Source of the DNA: Phormidesmis priestleyi
GTDB taxonomy: Bacteria; Cyanobacteriota; Cyanobacteriia; Phormidesmidales; Phormidesmidaceae
Assembly (NCBI GenBank): GCA_003242115.1
Contig: QBMP01000035.1
Span: forward strand, 6,336-19,081
Reading direction: 5' to 3'
Length of the DNA stretch: 12,746 nucleotides
Notes under the pieces: generated by a model
Told to the model about the DNA's origin: nothing
The model's database searches: none
The model's input: the letters and a program-made list of their open reading frames with translations, nothing else
In this document: one piece after another, positions 6,390 to 12,746 of the stretch
How the letters are laid out: every line of letters begins with the position of its first letter
Numbering within the stretch: position 1 is the first letter of the stretch
Program-made: the position numbers and the translations under genes

Positions 6390-7310
6390 CTATTTGCGGT
6401 GATCGTTGTGATAGTTGACGCGCGCGCCAGCCCATTGCAGCTTGTTTCGTAAGGTGCGGTAGTAGGAGTGGTCTTCTCGTAAAATGATGAACTTCGCAAG
6501 GTGACTGGCCATGCGGATATCGACCCGCTGACCGGGCCAGATCGCGGTGCCTAACACGCCGTCTGTCCAGAGTTTGGTATTGCCTTCGCTATCTCCTAAG
6601 GGCCAGACGCTAACCGTACTGCCCGGTGGCAGCACAATGGGACGACTCGATAGGCTCATGGGGCAAATGGGTGTGACAATCAGCGCTTGCATACCCGGAT
6701 GCACAATGGGGCCATTCGCCGAAACGGTGTAGCCAGTTGAGCCGGTGGGCGTGCTGATCAGCAGTCCGTCGCCCTGATACTGATCGACGACTTCACCATC
6801 AATTTCGACTTCTAGCGTAGATGTGATCATGCGGTTGGGTGAGGCGGGCTTGACGCACATTTCATTGAGCGCGAAGTAGCGATCGCTCATCGGATCAAAG
6901 TTACCTGATTCGCCTTGGTGCGATCGCGCCTGTAGCATCATTCGCTGCTGCACCGCATAGCGATCACCCAGCAACCGCTCCCACACCTGCTCAAAATCTC
7001 CAATCACCTCCGACGACTCTGTTAAAAAGCCTAAATGCCCCCCCACATTGACCGCCAAAATGGGAATGTCATCGGTTGCTAACTGCCGCGCCGCCGCTAA
7101 AGCCGTACCATCGCCACCCAACACGACCGCCAAATCAATCTTCCCAACCGCTGATTCTAAAAAGACCGGATAAGGATTGTCTTGAGCGCCGCTCGGCCCC
7201 ATCATCACCTTGCTGCCCAATAGCTCTAACTGCCGAGCGCAGCTATCCGCACTGCGTTTACTCAGCGGATTTCCCGCCTTGTAGACAATAATCACTTGTT
7301 TTAGATCCAC
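6390..7310 (-). CDS. nadK: NAD kinase
   Basis: Cytosolic enzyme phosphorylating NAD+ to NADP+ with ATP (or polyphosphate in some members). At 306 residues it has normal length. Diagnostic motifs: GGDGT at 65-69 (nucleotide-binding, catalytic Asp67), NVGGHLGFLTE at 88-98, NE at 149-150, and STPTGSTGYTVSANGPIVHP from 186 (NAD-binding). The N-terminal LKQVIIVYKAG and MGPSGAQDNPYPVFL match the cyanobacterial group typified by Synechocystis slr0400. It starts with GTG at 7310, supported by AGGGG 5 nt upstream (7316-7320); no in-frame ATG fits. Last gene of the ndh unit, 40 nt after ndhE. Cyanobacteria usually carry two NAD kinases, so another should exist elsewhere. The association ties NADP+ formation to expression of the NDH-1 complex. 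Confidence 0.96.
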   Translation of the reverse strand: MDLKQVIIVYKAGNPLSKRSADSCARQLELLGSKVMMGPSGAQDNPYPVFLESAVGKIDLAVVLGGDGTALAAARQLATDDIPILAVNVGGHLGFLTESSEVIGDFEQVWERLLGDRYAVQQRMMLQARSHQGESGNFDPMSDRYFALNEMCVKPASPNRMITSTLEVEIDGEVVDQYQGDGLLISTPTGSTGYTVSANGPIVHPGMQALIVTPICPMSLSSRPIVLPPGSTVSVWPLGDSEGNTKLWTDGVLGTAIWPGQRVDIRMASHLAKFIILREDHSYYRTLRNKLQWAGARVNYHNDHRK

Positions 7311-7350
7311 GTCAGCCCCTGTAAGCGACCCTGAGCGTTTGCCAAAACCG

Positions 7351-7656
7351 CTACCACTTCAGCAAATTGAACTGCTCCATATCGACAGTATCGCGGTTTC
7401 GATAGATTGAAAGCACAATCGCCAAGCCAACCGCTGCTTCAGCCGCCGCAATCGTAATCACAAAAACAGCAAATACCTGCCCTTTAATTTGTGCTGGATC
7501 TAAATAGTTAGAGAACGCCATCAAATTAATATTGACCGCATTGAGCATCAGCTCAATGGACATCAGCACCCGAATCACATTGCGGCTAGTGACGAGGCCA
7601 TAGATGCCAATGGAAAACAAAGCAGCGGCTAGCAGAAGGAAATACTCAAGTTGCAT
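7351..7656 (-). CDS. ndhE: NAD(P)H-quinone oxidoreductase subunit 4L (NdhE, NuoK-like)
   Basis: Small membrane subunit of the NDH-1 proton-pumping arm in thylakoid/cytoplasmic membrane. It is 101 residues, the normal length, with three transmembrane helices (about 3-23, 28-48, 61-85). Buried Glu residues for proton transfer are present: E35 in [12 protein letters not shown] and E73 in [13 protein letters not shown], equivalent to E36 and E72 of E. coli NuoK. The N-terminus [14 protein letters not shown] is the typical cyanobacterial start. Located between ndhG (185 nt upstream) and nadK (40 nt downstream). Confidence 0.97.
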   Translation of the reverse strand: MQLEYFLLLAAALFSIGIYGLVTSRNVIRVLMSIELMLNAVNINLMAFSNYLDPAQIKGQVFAVFVITIAAAEAAVGLAIVLSIYRNRDTVDMEQFNLLKW

Positions 7657-7699
7657 GGGTTGAACGCTTTAGGGCTTTGAACACTCTTTAAACACTGTC

Positions 7700-7739
7700 G
7701 GTTGAAAATATCGATTGTAAATATTCGGCTGAGAATATC
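7700..7739. repeat. Three degenerate 13-14-bp tandem repeats in the ndhG-ndhE spacer
   Basis: Plus-strand units GGTTGAAAATATC / GATTGTAAATATTC / GGCTGAGAATATC, core GxyTGxxAATAT(T)C. The remaining 185-nt spacer (7657-7841) shows no open frame; near the ndhG stop it has an iterated CTAT/ATC run (7823-7850). Function unknown: intercistronic RNA structure or replication slippage debris. Confidence 0.6.
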
Positions 7740-7841
7740 GGTTACAACAAACGATGAGGTCGCTAAGTAGAACTTTACTCGATAAGAGTGAATGCCAGGG
7801 TAAATCCAATGAGTGAAGAACAGCTATCTATCTATCGTCCA

Positions 7842-8495
7842 TCATCTATCGTCTCTTGCACCCGCAGCGACTAGCTCACGAGGCCGTTCGGGCAGCGTCA
7901 GTGACGTTGCTTGGGCTACCTCTGCATCGGGAATGAACTCGCGGCGTGCTAGCACAATTGCGCCAATTAAGGCCACTAATAAAAGCACAGAAGCTAGCTC
8001 AAAGGGCAATAGATAGTCGCTAAAAAAGTGCTGACCAATAATTTCAATCGCGTTGTCACCCGCCGCAGTTTGCGTAGAAATCGCCCAAGGATGAGACAAC
8101 ACCATCGTGCTAATCAGCCCAAAAATGCCCGCACAAACAGCAGCGGTTGCAGCTTTGCCAATCCAAGCATTTTTAATCACGCTAAATTCTTCTTGCTTAT
8201 TGACCAGCATAATGCCGAACAAAATCAGCACGTTGACCGCCCCGACGTACACCAGAATTTGGGCAGCGGCTACGAAACCCGCATTCAGCAAAATGTAGAG
8301 CCCAGAGATGCTAATGAAAGTCAGCCCTAGCAAAAATGCTGAATAGACAATATTGGAAAGTAGAACCACGCCCAAAGCAGACGCGACCATAATCAGTCCC
8401 AAAAGGATCAACGATACTAGCTGTACGCCTTCTGCTAGATTTAGCGATGCGACTAAGGCTACATTTGCCGATGCGCTCAATGGTAGTAAGAGCAA
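7842..8495 (-). CDS. ndhG: NAD(P)H-quinone oxidoreductase subunit 6 (NdhG, NuoJ-like)
   Basis: Membrane subunit of NDH-1 beside NdhE, with five predicted transmembrane helices over 217 residues. Conserved text: NLAEGVQLVSLILLG, LGVVLLSNIVYSAFLLGLTFISISGLYILLNAGFVAAAQ split over TM2-TM3, YVGAVNVLILFGIMLVNK (TM3, pi-bulge region of NuoJ), then TM4 about 113-134 and TM5 about 164-184. Homologues commonly begin at (M)NLAEGVQ; here that Met is Leu-Asn (CTA AAT), and no in-frame ATG exists between the upstream stop and the domain. The start is therefore non-ATG: TTG 8495 with GAGGAG 9 nt upstream (8505-8510), giving a ~17-residue N-terminal extension (LLLPLSASANVALVAS); an ATT at 8498 is formally possible. 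Tail after TM5 is short and charged. Confidence 0.95.
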   Translation of the reverse strand: MLLLPLSASANVALVASLNLAEGVQLVSLILLGLIMVASALGVVLLSNIVYSAFLLGLTFISISGLYILLNAGFVAAAQILVYVGAVNVLILFGIMLVNKQEEFSVIKNAWIGKAATAAVCAGIFGLISTMVLSHPWAISTQTAAGDNAIEIIGQHFFSDYLLPFELASVLLLVALIGAIVLARREFIPDAEVAQATSLTLPERPRELVAAGARDDR

Positions 8496-8504
8496 AATGC
8501 TTTT

Positions 8505-8510
8505 CTCCTC
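8505..8510 (-). promoter_or_regulatory. Ribosome binding site supporting the TTG start of ndhG
   Basis: GAGGAG on the minus strand, 9 nt before TTG 8495. It is the main reason to accept a non-ATG start here. Confidence 0.65.
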
Positions 8511-8557
8511 ACGGTTGATTTCTTTTTATCGATCTCTTGATTGATTTTTTATTGGGG

Positions 8558-8605
8558 TTGTAGCAGTCCTTCAGTTGTCTATATTTTGCTACAACTGCTA
8601 CAACT
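8558..8605. repeat. Inverted repeat with a duplicated arm in the ndhI-ndhG spacer
   Basis: TTGTAGCAGT (8558-8567) is the exact reverse complement of ACTGCTACAA (8594-8603). The right arm lies in a perfect 9-bp tandem, GCTACAACT twice (8588-8605), so the left arm can pair with either copy (8 bp for the inner, 10 bp for the outer). Nearby smaller dyads: GGTGAT/ATCACC (8612-8617/8643-8648) and ACTGGT/ACCAGT (8628-8633/8646-8651). The 157-nt spacer (8496-8652) has no gene; it may form a processed or regulatory intercistronic RNA. Confidence 0.6.
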
Positions 8606-8652
8606 GCTGCGGGTGATGTACAGAACTACTGGTTGCCCAGAAATCACCAGTG

Positions 8653-9282
8653 TTACGGAGTATTGTCTTTTGCGATCGCTGCTTCTGCTGTCGCTTTTTC
8701 CGCTTCTAGCTCAGTGAGAATGTCTTGCGGTAGGCGACCGGCTCTCTGTGCGCCCGCTGGCAAATCATGCGGATCCATCACCCCTTTGGGCAAATAGGCA
8801 AACTCGCGCAGAGGTGTCACCATCGGGTCATTGGTAACTTTGTAAGGCAACCGGCCAAGCGCGACACTGTCGTAGTTCAGATCGTGCCGATCATAAGCAG
8901 ACAGCTCGTACTCTTCGGTCATTGATAGGCAGTTGGTAGGGCAATATTCAACGCAGTTACCGCAAAAAATGCAGACCCCAAAATCAATACTGTAGTGGCT
9001 GAGCGTTTTTTTCTTAGTTTCTCTGTTAAATTCCCAATCGACCACCGGCAGGTTGATCGGGCAGACCCGAACGCAGACTTCGCAAGAAATGCACTTATCA
9101 AACTCGAAGTGAATGCGGCCTCGATAGCGCTCTGAAGGAATCAACTTTTCGTAAGGGTACTGGACAGTAACTGGGCGGCGCTTCATATGATCGAAGGTAA
9201 CCGACAGACCCTGACCAATATACTTGGCCGCTTGAGCGGTTTCTTTGGCATAGTCGCCAACTTGTTTGAGAAAATTCAACAT
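8653..9282 (-). CDS. ndhI: NAD(P)H-quinone oxidoreductase subunit I (NdhI, 2x[4Fe-4S] ferredoxin-like)
   Basis: Peripheral-arm subunit that passes electrons from ferredoxin through two [4Fe-4S] clusters towards plastoquinone. At 209 residues it is typical. Cluster motifs: [12 protein letters not shown] (C64, C67, C70, C74) and [12 protein letters not shown] (C104, C107, C110, C114), all eight ligands intact. Conserved N-terminal amphipathic stretch [20 protein letters not shown] and [13 protein letters not shown] precede them. The C-terminal ~35 residues, rich in Ala/Glu, are variable in the family. Start ATG 9282 fits the family N-terminus; no clear Shine-Dalgarno. 81 nt downstream of ndhA, spacer without features. 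Confidence 0.97.
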   Translation of the reverse strand: MLNFLKQVGDYAKETAQAAKYIGQGLSVTFDHMKRRPVTVQYPYEKLIPSERYRGRIHFEFDKCISCEVCVRVCPINLPVVDWEFNRETKKKTLSHYSIDFGVCIFCGNCVEYCPTNCLSMTEEYELSAYDRHDLNYDSVALGRLPYKVTNDPMVTPLREFAYLPKGVMDPHDLPAGAQRAGRLPQDILTELEAEKATAEAAIAKDNTP

Positions 9283-9363
9283 AGCTCTGGATTAGGGGTA
9301 AAAAGAGTGCGTTGATGGTAGCGATTGAACTGGGATGCTCAAAATTTCAGCAAACCCTAGCGT

Positions 9364-10482
9364 TTATCCACCAAACGCAAAGGGAAAGGCTAGCTTTAGC
9401 CCTGCTGTGACTAGCAAATTAACTAACGAAACCGGCAGTAAGAACTTCCAGCCCAAGTCTAATAGCTGGTCAATGCGAACGCGAGGCACTGTCCAGCGCA
9501 GCAAAATAGTCAAAAAGACCAGCAGATACGCTTTGAGCATGGTCATGACAATGCCGAGAGATGCAGAGATAATCTGTACCCAAGGGGCGGTTTCGCTGAG
9601 GCCAAACAAGCCTGTAATAGTCGCAATTGGAATGGGAAAGTTCCAACCACCCAAGTAAAGCACCGAAACTATCAGCGCCGACAGCATCAGGTTGACGTAA
9701 GAGCCGACGTAAAATAGGCCAAATTTCATGCCGGTATATTCGGTTTGATAGCCTGCAACCAATTCTTCTTCAGCTTCAGGCAAGTCAAACGGCAGCCTTT
9801 CACATTCGGCCAAAGCCGCAATCCAGAAAATCACAAAGCCGACGGGCTGCCGCCAAATGTTCCAGCCTAAGATGCCGTAGCTAGACTGCTGGTTGACGAT
9901 ATCAATGGTGCTCAGGCCGTTGCTCATGAGTACGACGGCCAGCACCGCTAGCGCCAGCGGAATCTCGTAGCTAATAGATTGAGCCGCAGCCCGCAGTCCG
10001 CCGAGTAGCGAGTACTTGTTATTAGAAGAGTAGCCTGCCATCAAAAAGCCAACGGGGGCAATACTCGATAGCGCGATCCATAGAAAAATACCAATGCCCA
10101 AATCGGTAATGACTAAGTTCTGGCCGAAGGGCACGATTAAAAAAGACAGGAAAACTGGAATTACCACAATCGCAGGGCCAATTGTAAATAGCCACGGATC
10201 TGATTTGGCTGGGGTAATATCAGCTTTGAAAACCAGCTTAAGGCCATCAGCAACGGCCTGCATTGCCCCTAAAGGGCCAATGTATTCGGGGCCGATGCGC
10301 TGCTGGGCGGCGGCGGAAATTTTGCGCTCTAGCCAGACGCAGATGAAGATGCTGACCGTTGCCACAATCACCATTAGCAGCATAGGTAGCGGGAGCCAGA
10401 TGGTTTTAGCGACCCCGGCGGGCAGTCCGAGTTCGATCAGGGCTTGGACGACAGTTCTCTGGAGGTCTATGCCTGGATTCAT
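9364..10482 (-). CDS. ndhA: NAD(P)H-quinone oxidoreductase subunit 1 (NdhA, NuoH-like)
   Basis: Membrane subunit at the joint of NDH-1's two arms, lining the plastoquinone-binding chamber. It is 372 residues with about eight transmembrane helices. Family hallmarks: [21 protein letters not shown] in the first cytoplasmic loop, [14 protein letters not shown], and the acidic quinone-site loop [20 protein letters not shown] followed by [19 protein letters not shown]; late helix [20 protein letters not shown]. Start ATG 10482 gives the normal N-terminus [15 protein letters not shown]. First gene of the ndh-nadK unit; it is separated from gltA by a strong terminator, so it should have its own promoter in 10483-10634, where I find an AT-rich TATAAG-like -10 near 10505-10515 but no good -35. 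Confidence 0.97.
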   Translation of the reverse strand: MNPGIDLQRTVVQALIELGLPAGVAKTIWLPLPMLLMVIVATVSIFICVWLERKISAAAQQRIGPEYIGPLGAMQAVADGLKLVFKADITPAKSDPWLFTIGPAIVVIPVFLSFLIVPFGQNLVITDLGIGIFLWIALSSIAPVGFLMAGYSSNNKYSLLGGLRAAAQSISYEIPLALAVLAVVLMSNGLSTIDIVNQQSSYGILGWNIWRQPVGFVIFWIAALAECERLPFDLPEAEEELVAGYQTEYTGMKFGLFYVGSYVNLMLSALIVSVLYLGGWNFPIPIATITGLFGLSETAPWVQIISASLGIVMTMLKAYLLVFLTILLRWTVPRVRIDQLLDLGWKFLLPVSLVNLLVTAGLKLAFPFAFGG

Positions 10483-10526
10483 TAGCTTGGGGCGGCTTGC
10501 GCTTACTTATAGTTAGAGTGCTCTCA

Positions 10527-10547
10527 CAGATTCTAGCGCTTAATCTG
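10527..10547. promoter_or_regulatory. Dyad upstream of ndhA, possible regulator site
   Basis: CAGATT-N9-AATCTG, with AGCGCT palindrome in the spacer. It lies 45-65 bp before the ndhA start. It does not match the published NdhR/CcmR or NtcA consensus patterns that I know. Could be a binding site or an RNA hairpin in the leader. Confidence 0.35.
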
Positions 10548-10583
10548 CTATAGCTGAATTCACTTATCGCTGAATCTGCTTAT
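10538..10583. repeat. Three iteron-like 15-16-bp tandem repeats upstream of ndhA
   Basis: Units GCTTAATCTGCTAT (10538), GCTGAATTCACTTAT (10553) and GCTGAATCTGCTTAT (10569), each separated by a single base; consensus GCTGAATCTGCTTAT. They occupy the likely ndhA promoter/leader region. Confidence 0.7.
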
Positions 10584-10634
10584 GGTTGGCGTAAGCGATG
10601 GCAATGGTTCGAGAAAACGGGTTGAAAATGAGAG

Positions 10635-10666
10635 AAATAAAAACCCCCCCGACAAAGCCGGAGGGG
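10635..10666 (-). terminator. Rho-independent terminator of gltA
   Basis: On the minus strand: CCCCTCCG, 7-nt loop GCTTTGT, CGGGGGGG, then TTTTTATTT. The 8-bp GC-rich stem has a single U-G wobble and is followed directly by a U-run; there is no T-run on the other side, so it acts leftward only. It separates gltA from the ndh unit. Confidence 0.92.
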
Positions 10667-10754
10667 CTGGAGTTCCTGAAAATCGTCACTGAAGATATAT
10701 TGGTGTGAGTTTGCTGGGTTGACAAGGGGGGTAACGCCCATCACCTCTGTATTA

Positions 10755-10776
10755 CTACGGTGTCGCTACGGTGTTG
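10755..10776. repeat. Two 11-bp tandem repeats downstream of gltA
   Basis: CTACGGTGTCG and CTACGGTGTTG head-to-tail in the gltA 3' untranslated region. The 333-nt gltA-ndhA gap (10483-10815) contains, from right to left, this repeat, the terminator, and the ndhA upstream repeats; no gene is supported in it on either strand. Confidence 0.65.
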
Positions 10777-10815
10777 AAGTGGCTGATTCTTTACCTGTCT
10801 CTTATTTGCTTAGCG

Positions 10816-11970
10816 CTATTTCTCCCATAGCTGTAGCCGTTTTTCCAGGGGTACATAGATCTGGTCGTGGGGGCCTTCATAAATTTGGGTGGGGCGGAAG
10901 ATTCTGTTTTTGCCGATTTGCTCTTTCCAGTGGGCTAGCCAGCCAGCGACGCGAGCGATCGCAAATATCGGTGTAAACAAATCGGTCGGAATTCCCAGCT
11001 TGCGGTACACCAGCCCAGAATAAAAATCGACGTTGGGATAAATGCCTTTATGCCCAAGTTTTTCTTCCACCACTTGCTCTAACTCTAGGGCAATATCGTA
11101 GTAAGCGTCGCGGCCACCTTTGTCAAAAAGCTGCTCTGCTAGTCCTTGCAAAACCGCTGATCGGGGGTCTTTGACCTTATAGACCCGGTGACCAAAGCCC
11201 ATAATTTTTTCGCGATTGGCGATTCGAGCTTCGACGTAGGGGCGCACGTTTTCGATAGAGCCAATCTCTTTCAGCATGTCAATGACTTCTTCATTAGCAC
11301 CGCCGTGTAAGGGGCCTGCCAGCGTACCGACTGCTGAGGCAATCACCGCGTAAGGATCAGTCAGCGTCGAGGCTGTGACCATCGCTGAAAAGGTCGAAGC
11401 ATTGATCGTGTGCTCAGCATGGAGGATGAGACACACGTCAAAAATTCGAGCCTCTAAAGGGTCTGGTACCTGCTCATTGAGCATGTACAAAAAGTTGGCG
11501 GCGTAGTCTAGATCGTCGCGCGGCTGCACGGGGTCGTTGCCTTTGCGCATCATTTTGAAAGCGGCGACCATTGTCGGAATTTTGGCCAACAAGCGCACTA
11601 CGGCATCTTGCACATAGGCCGGATCTTCCAATTCACGACGAGAGTGAAATAAGCCCAGCGCTGCGGCGCAAGCTTGCAAAGCGTCCATTGGGTGACCGCT
11701 TTCGGGGAAGCACTTCATCATGTCGCGGATGCGGTACTTGAGGCGGCGGTGATATTGAATTTCGTGCTCGAAGTCTTTGAGTTCTTGTTGGGTGGGTAGG
11801 CCGCCCCAAATGAGCAGGTAAGCGGTTTCTAAAAAGCTGCTTTTTTGGGCAATGTCTTCAATGCTGATGCCTCGGTACTCTAAAATGCCTTGCTGGCCAT
11901 CGACATAGCTGATGCTCGACTGCGTGACCGGAACGCCTTCTAACCCTGGCTTGTAATCGCACGTCGTCAT
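10816..11970 (-). CDS. gltA: Citrate synthase
   Basis: Condenses acetyl-CoA with oxaloacetate to citrate; in cyanobacteria this feeds the oxidative branch to 2-oxoglutarate and so nitrogen assimilation. It is 384 residues, the short Gram-positive/cyanobacterial class, not the ~430-residue NADH-inhibited type. Catalytic triad by motif: H222 in GPLHGGANEEV, H261 in GFGHRVYKVKDPRS, D315 in YPNVDFYSG; HAEHTINASTF (about 184-194) is also conserved. N-terminus KPGLEGVPVTQSSISYVDG is typical. Start ATG 11970 is supported by AAGGAG 10 nt upstream (11981-11986). Own terminator at 10635-10666. A 2-methylcitrate synthase function is possible for this subclass but less likely, as no prp genes are near. 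Confidence 0.96.
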   Translation of the reverse strand: MTTCDYKPGLEGVPVTQSSISYVDGQQGILEYRGISIEDIAQKSSFLETAYLLIWGGLPTQQELKDFEHEIQYHRRLKYRIRDMMKCFPESGHPMDALQACAAALGLFHSRRELEDPAYVQDAVVRLLAKIPTMVAAFKMMRKGNDPVQPRDDLDYAANFLYMLNEQVPDPLEARIFDVCLILHAEHTINASTFSAMVTASTLTDPYAVIASAVGTLAGPLHGGANEEVIDMLKEIGSIENVRPYVEARIANREKIMGFGHRVYKVKDPRSAVLQGLAEQLFDKGGRDAYYDIALELEQVVEEKLGHKGIYPNVDFYSGLVYRKLGIPTDLFTPIFAIARVAGWLAHWKEQIGKNRIFRPTQIYEGPHDQIYVPLEKRLQLWEK

Positions 11971-11980
11971 CTGGGTAGAT

Positions 11981-11986
11981 CTCCTT
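11981..11986 (-). promoter_or_regulatory. Ribosome binding site of gltA
   Basis: AAGGAG, 10 nt before ATG 11970, one of the clearest Shine-Dalgarno sequences in the window; suggests efficient translation. Confidence 0.75.
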
Positions 11987-12031
11987 TAGGAAGGTGAAAA
12001 GGGAGGCGTGAATATCTGAAAATAGCGTTTG

Positions 12032-12060
12032 CGATATCGCCGATAGTCTTTACGATATCG
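12032..12060. promoter_or_regulatory. Paired CGATATCG palindromes in the gltA upstream region
   Basis: Two perfect 8-bp palindromes (12032-12039 and 12053-12060), centres exactly 21 bp apart, i.e. two helical turns on the same DNA face; the first extends to GCGATATCGC. They are 62-90 bp upstream of the gltA ATG. The layout fits a cooperative dimer-of-dimers operator, but no regulator is identified and no reliable -35/-10 pair could be set; TATATT at 12083-12078 (minus) is a possible -10. Confidence 0.45.
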
Positions 12061-12109
12061 CTGTGTGGAGTGTCATAAATATACAAGCTATACAAAATTG
12101 GCTTTTGAT

Positions 12110-12607
12110 TTAGAGCAAGAATCGGGGCGGCGATAGCCAAAAAAGCTGACTTTGGCCGATGGCCTGATCGGCGTTAGGAATTTGTAAGCCGATAATGCCT
12201 GCTTTTTTGAGAATCCACTGGTGGCGATCGCTGCCGGTCACAAGCTGCTGCGCCCACTGGCTCAAATCAGGTTCGTGCCCGACTAAGGCAACGGTTTGAA
12301 CAGCAGTTTGACGCGCTTTAAGCCAAGTAAGCCAGTCTAAGAGATCTCCGCCCGGTTGCAAGGGTAAAAATTCTTCTGGGGGTGAAGACAGTCCGGCTGT
12401 GTGTAAAATGTCGGCGGTTTGCCGGGCGCGAGTGAGCGGGCTAGTGAGTAGATGATCAAACTGAAGCCCCAAATCGCACAGGCGCTGGGCAACGCGCTGG
12501 GTTTTGGTGATGCCGTTGGGGGTGAGCGATCGCATCTCATCAGCAATGCCCGCTTGCCGATCTACCGCAATGCCGTGGCGAATGAAATAAGCTTCAGTGA
12601 AGGCCAT
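12110..12607 (-). CDS. sixA: SixA-type phosphohistidine phosphatase (histidine phosphatase superfamily)
   Basis: Small RHG-motif phosphatase of 165 residues, as in SixA. Catalytic features: YFIRHGIA (R10, phospho-accepting H11, G12), TSPLTRARQTADI (R60 in the second phosphate pocket region), EF at 79-80 near the acid/base position, and VGHEPDL (H111, second catalytic His). E. coli SixA removes phosphate from His of ArcB/PTS protein; the cyanobacterial substrate is unknown. N-terminal LTPNGITKTQRVAQRL matches the family helix. Start ATG 12607; 27 nt after the stop of the preceding gene, so probably co-transcribed with it, and 139 nt before gltA. Confidence 0.9.
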   Translation of the reverse strand: MAFTEAYFIRHGIAVDRQAGIADEMRSLTPNGITKTQRVAQRLCDLGLQFDHLLTSPLTRARQTADILHTAGLSSPPEEFLPLQPGGDLLDWLTWLKARQTAVQTVALVGHEPDLSQWAQQLVTGSDRHQWILKKAGIIGLQIPNADQAIGQSQLFWLSPPRFLL

Positions 12608-12634
12608 GTCAAAATAATATCAATAACGCTCAAC

Positions 12635-12746
12635 TTAATCAGTATTCAGGCCACCATCTTCAGGATCGATCAGTCGCTGGAGCTTTTGCTTGATTTGCTT
12701 ATCGAAAACTTCCCACTTTTGGCGGTTGTAGTCACTGTTCTCATAG
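12635..12746 (-). CDS. C-terminal end of an unidentified protein
   Basis: An open frame enters from the right edge and ends at TAA 12637-12635 after 36 visible residues: YENSDYNRQKWEVFDKQIKQ, then KLQRLIDPEDGGLNTD. It is charged and probably helical, soluble, without membrane segment. The clean reading to the edge, and closeness to sixA (27 nt), support a real gene in the same unit. I do not recognise the family. Confidence 0.7.
   Translation of the reverse strand, partial: YENSDYNRQKWEVFDKQIKQKLQRLIDPEDGGLNTD

Noticed and set aside
6241..6435. Minus-strand frame overlapping the end of nadK and the relic
   Set aside because: Antisense to the GGDEF remnant and overlapping nadK; no homology pattern seen.
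10719..10976. Plus-strand frame spanning the gltA 3' region with TTGACA at 10719
   Set aside because: Runs antisense into gltA, has no recognisable protein features, and no -10 follows the TTGACA at a sensible distance.
11971..12109. NtcA site (GTA-N8-TAC) upstream of gltA
   Set aside because: No copy with acceptable match and spacing to a -10 element was found by eye.
988..12533. Recurring GCGATCGC as a CRISPR-like or regulatory repeat
   Set aside because: Dispersed, 8 bp, mostly in coding sequence and irregularly spaced: this is HIP1, a general cyanobacterial genome feature.
1..12746. Insertion sequences, tRNA or prophage attachment sites
   Set aside because: No transposase-like frame, no tRNA-like cloverleaf and no long terminal inverted repeats were seen on either strand.

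Overview
The window reads as chromosomal DNA of a cyanobacterium. The best evidence is a contiguous NDH-1 gene block in the cyanobacterial order ndhA-ndhI-ndhG-ndhE, together with at least 13 perfect copies of the HIP1 octamer GCGATCGC in 12.7 kb (about one per kb; roughly one per 65 kb would be expected by chance). Protein wording in gltA, ndhI and nadK also matches cyanobacterial homologues. Base composition looks even and I see no transposase, integrase, tRNA, rRNA or CRISPR array. Genus cannot be fixed by eye.

Left third (1-4798) is an efflux module. An RND pump gene (minus strand, 3' end off the window) lies 4 nt downstream of its membrane-fusion/adaptor gene, translationally coupled. 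Divergent from them is a PadR-family repressor gene. The 107-bp space between padR and the pump operon contains two 20-bp boxes of identical architecture (ATA-N2-CAAC-N2-GTTG-N2-TAT), 34 bp apart, each lying over a -35 or -10 element of two fully overlapping back-to-back promoters. This is a coherent prediction of a self-regulated, PadR-controlled efflux switch and is the most interesting regulatory signal here.

Middle (4799-6389): a plus-strand pair encoding a glutathione S-transferase-like protein and a bicupin-motif (single cupin domain) protein, 20 nt apart, probably co-transcribed. Behind them lies a frameshifted relic of the C-terminal end of a GGDEF (diguanylate cyclase) domain.

Right half (6390-12746) is all minus strand: an unidentified gene (only its last 36 codons visible) - sixA-like phosphatase - gltA (citrate synthase) - strong Rho-independent terminator - ndhA - ndhI - ndhG - ndhE - nadK. 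The ndh genes encode membrane-arm and connecting subunits of the thylakoid NDH-1 complex, and the trailing NAD kinase makes NADP+, so the unit links NADP(H) supply to cyclic/respiratory electron flow. gltA feeds the oxidative branch of the TCA cycle (2-oxoglutarate for nitrogen assimilation). ndhG and nadK use non-ATG starts with clear Shine-Dalgarno sequences.

Nearly every longer spacer contains short imperfect tandem repeats (9-16 bp units), and the gltA leader has two CGATATCG palindromes exactly 21 bp apart. I do not see an obviously new multi-gene system; the novelty, if any, is in the regulatory DNA and in the gene combinations.
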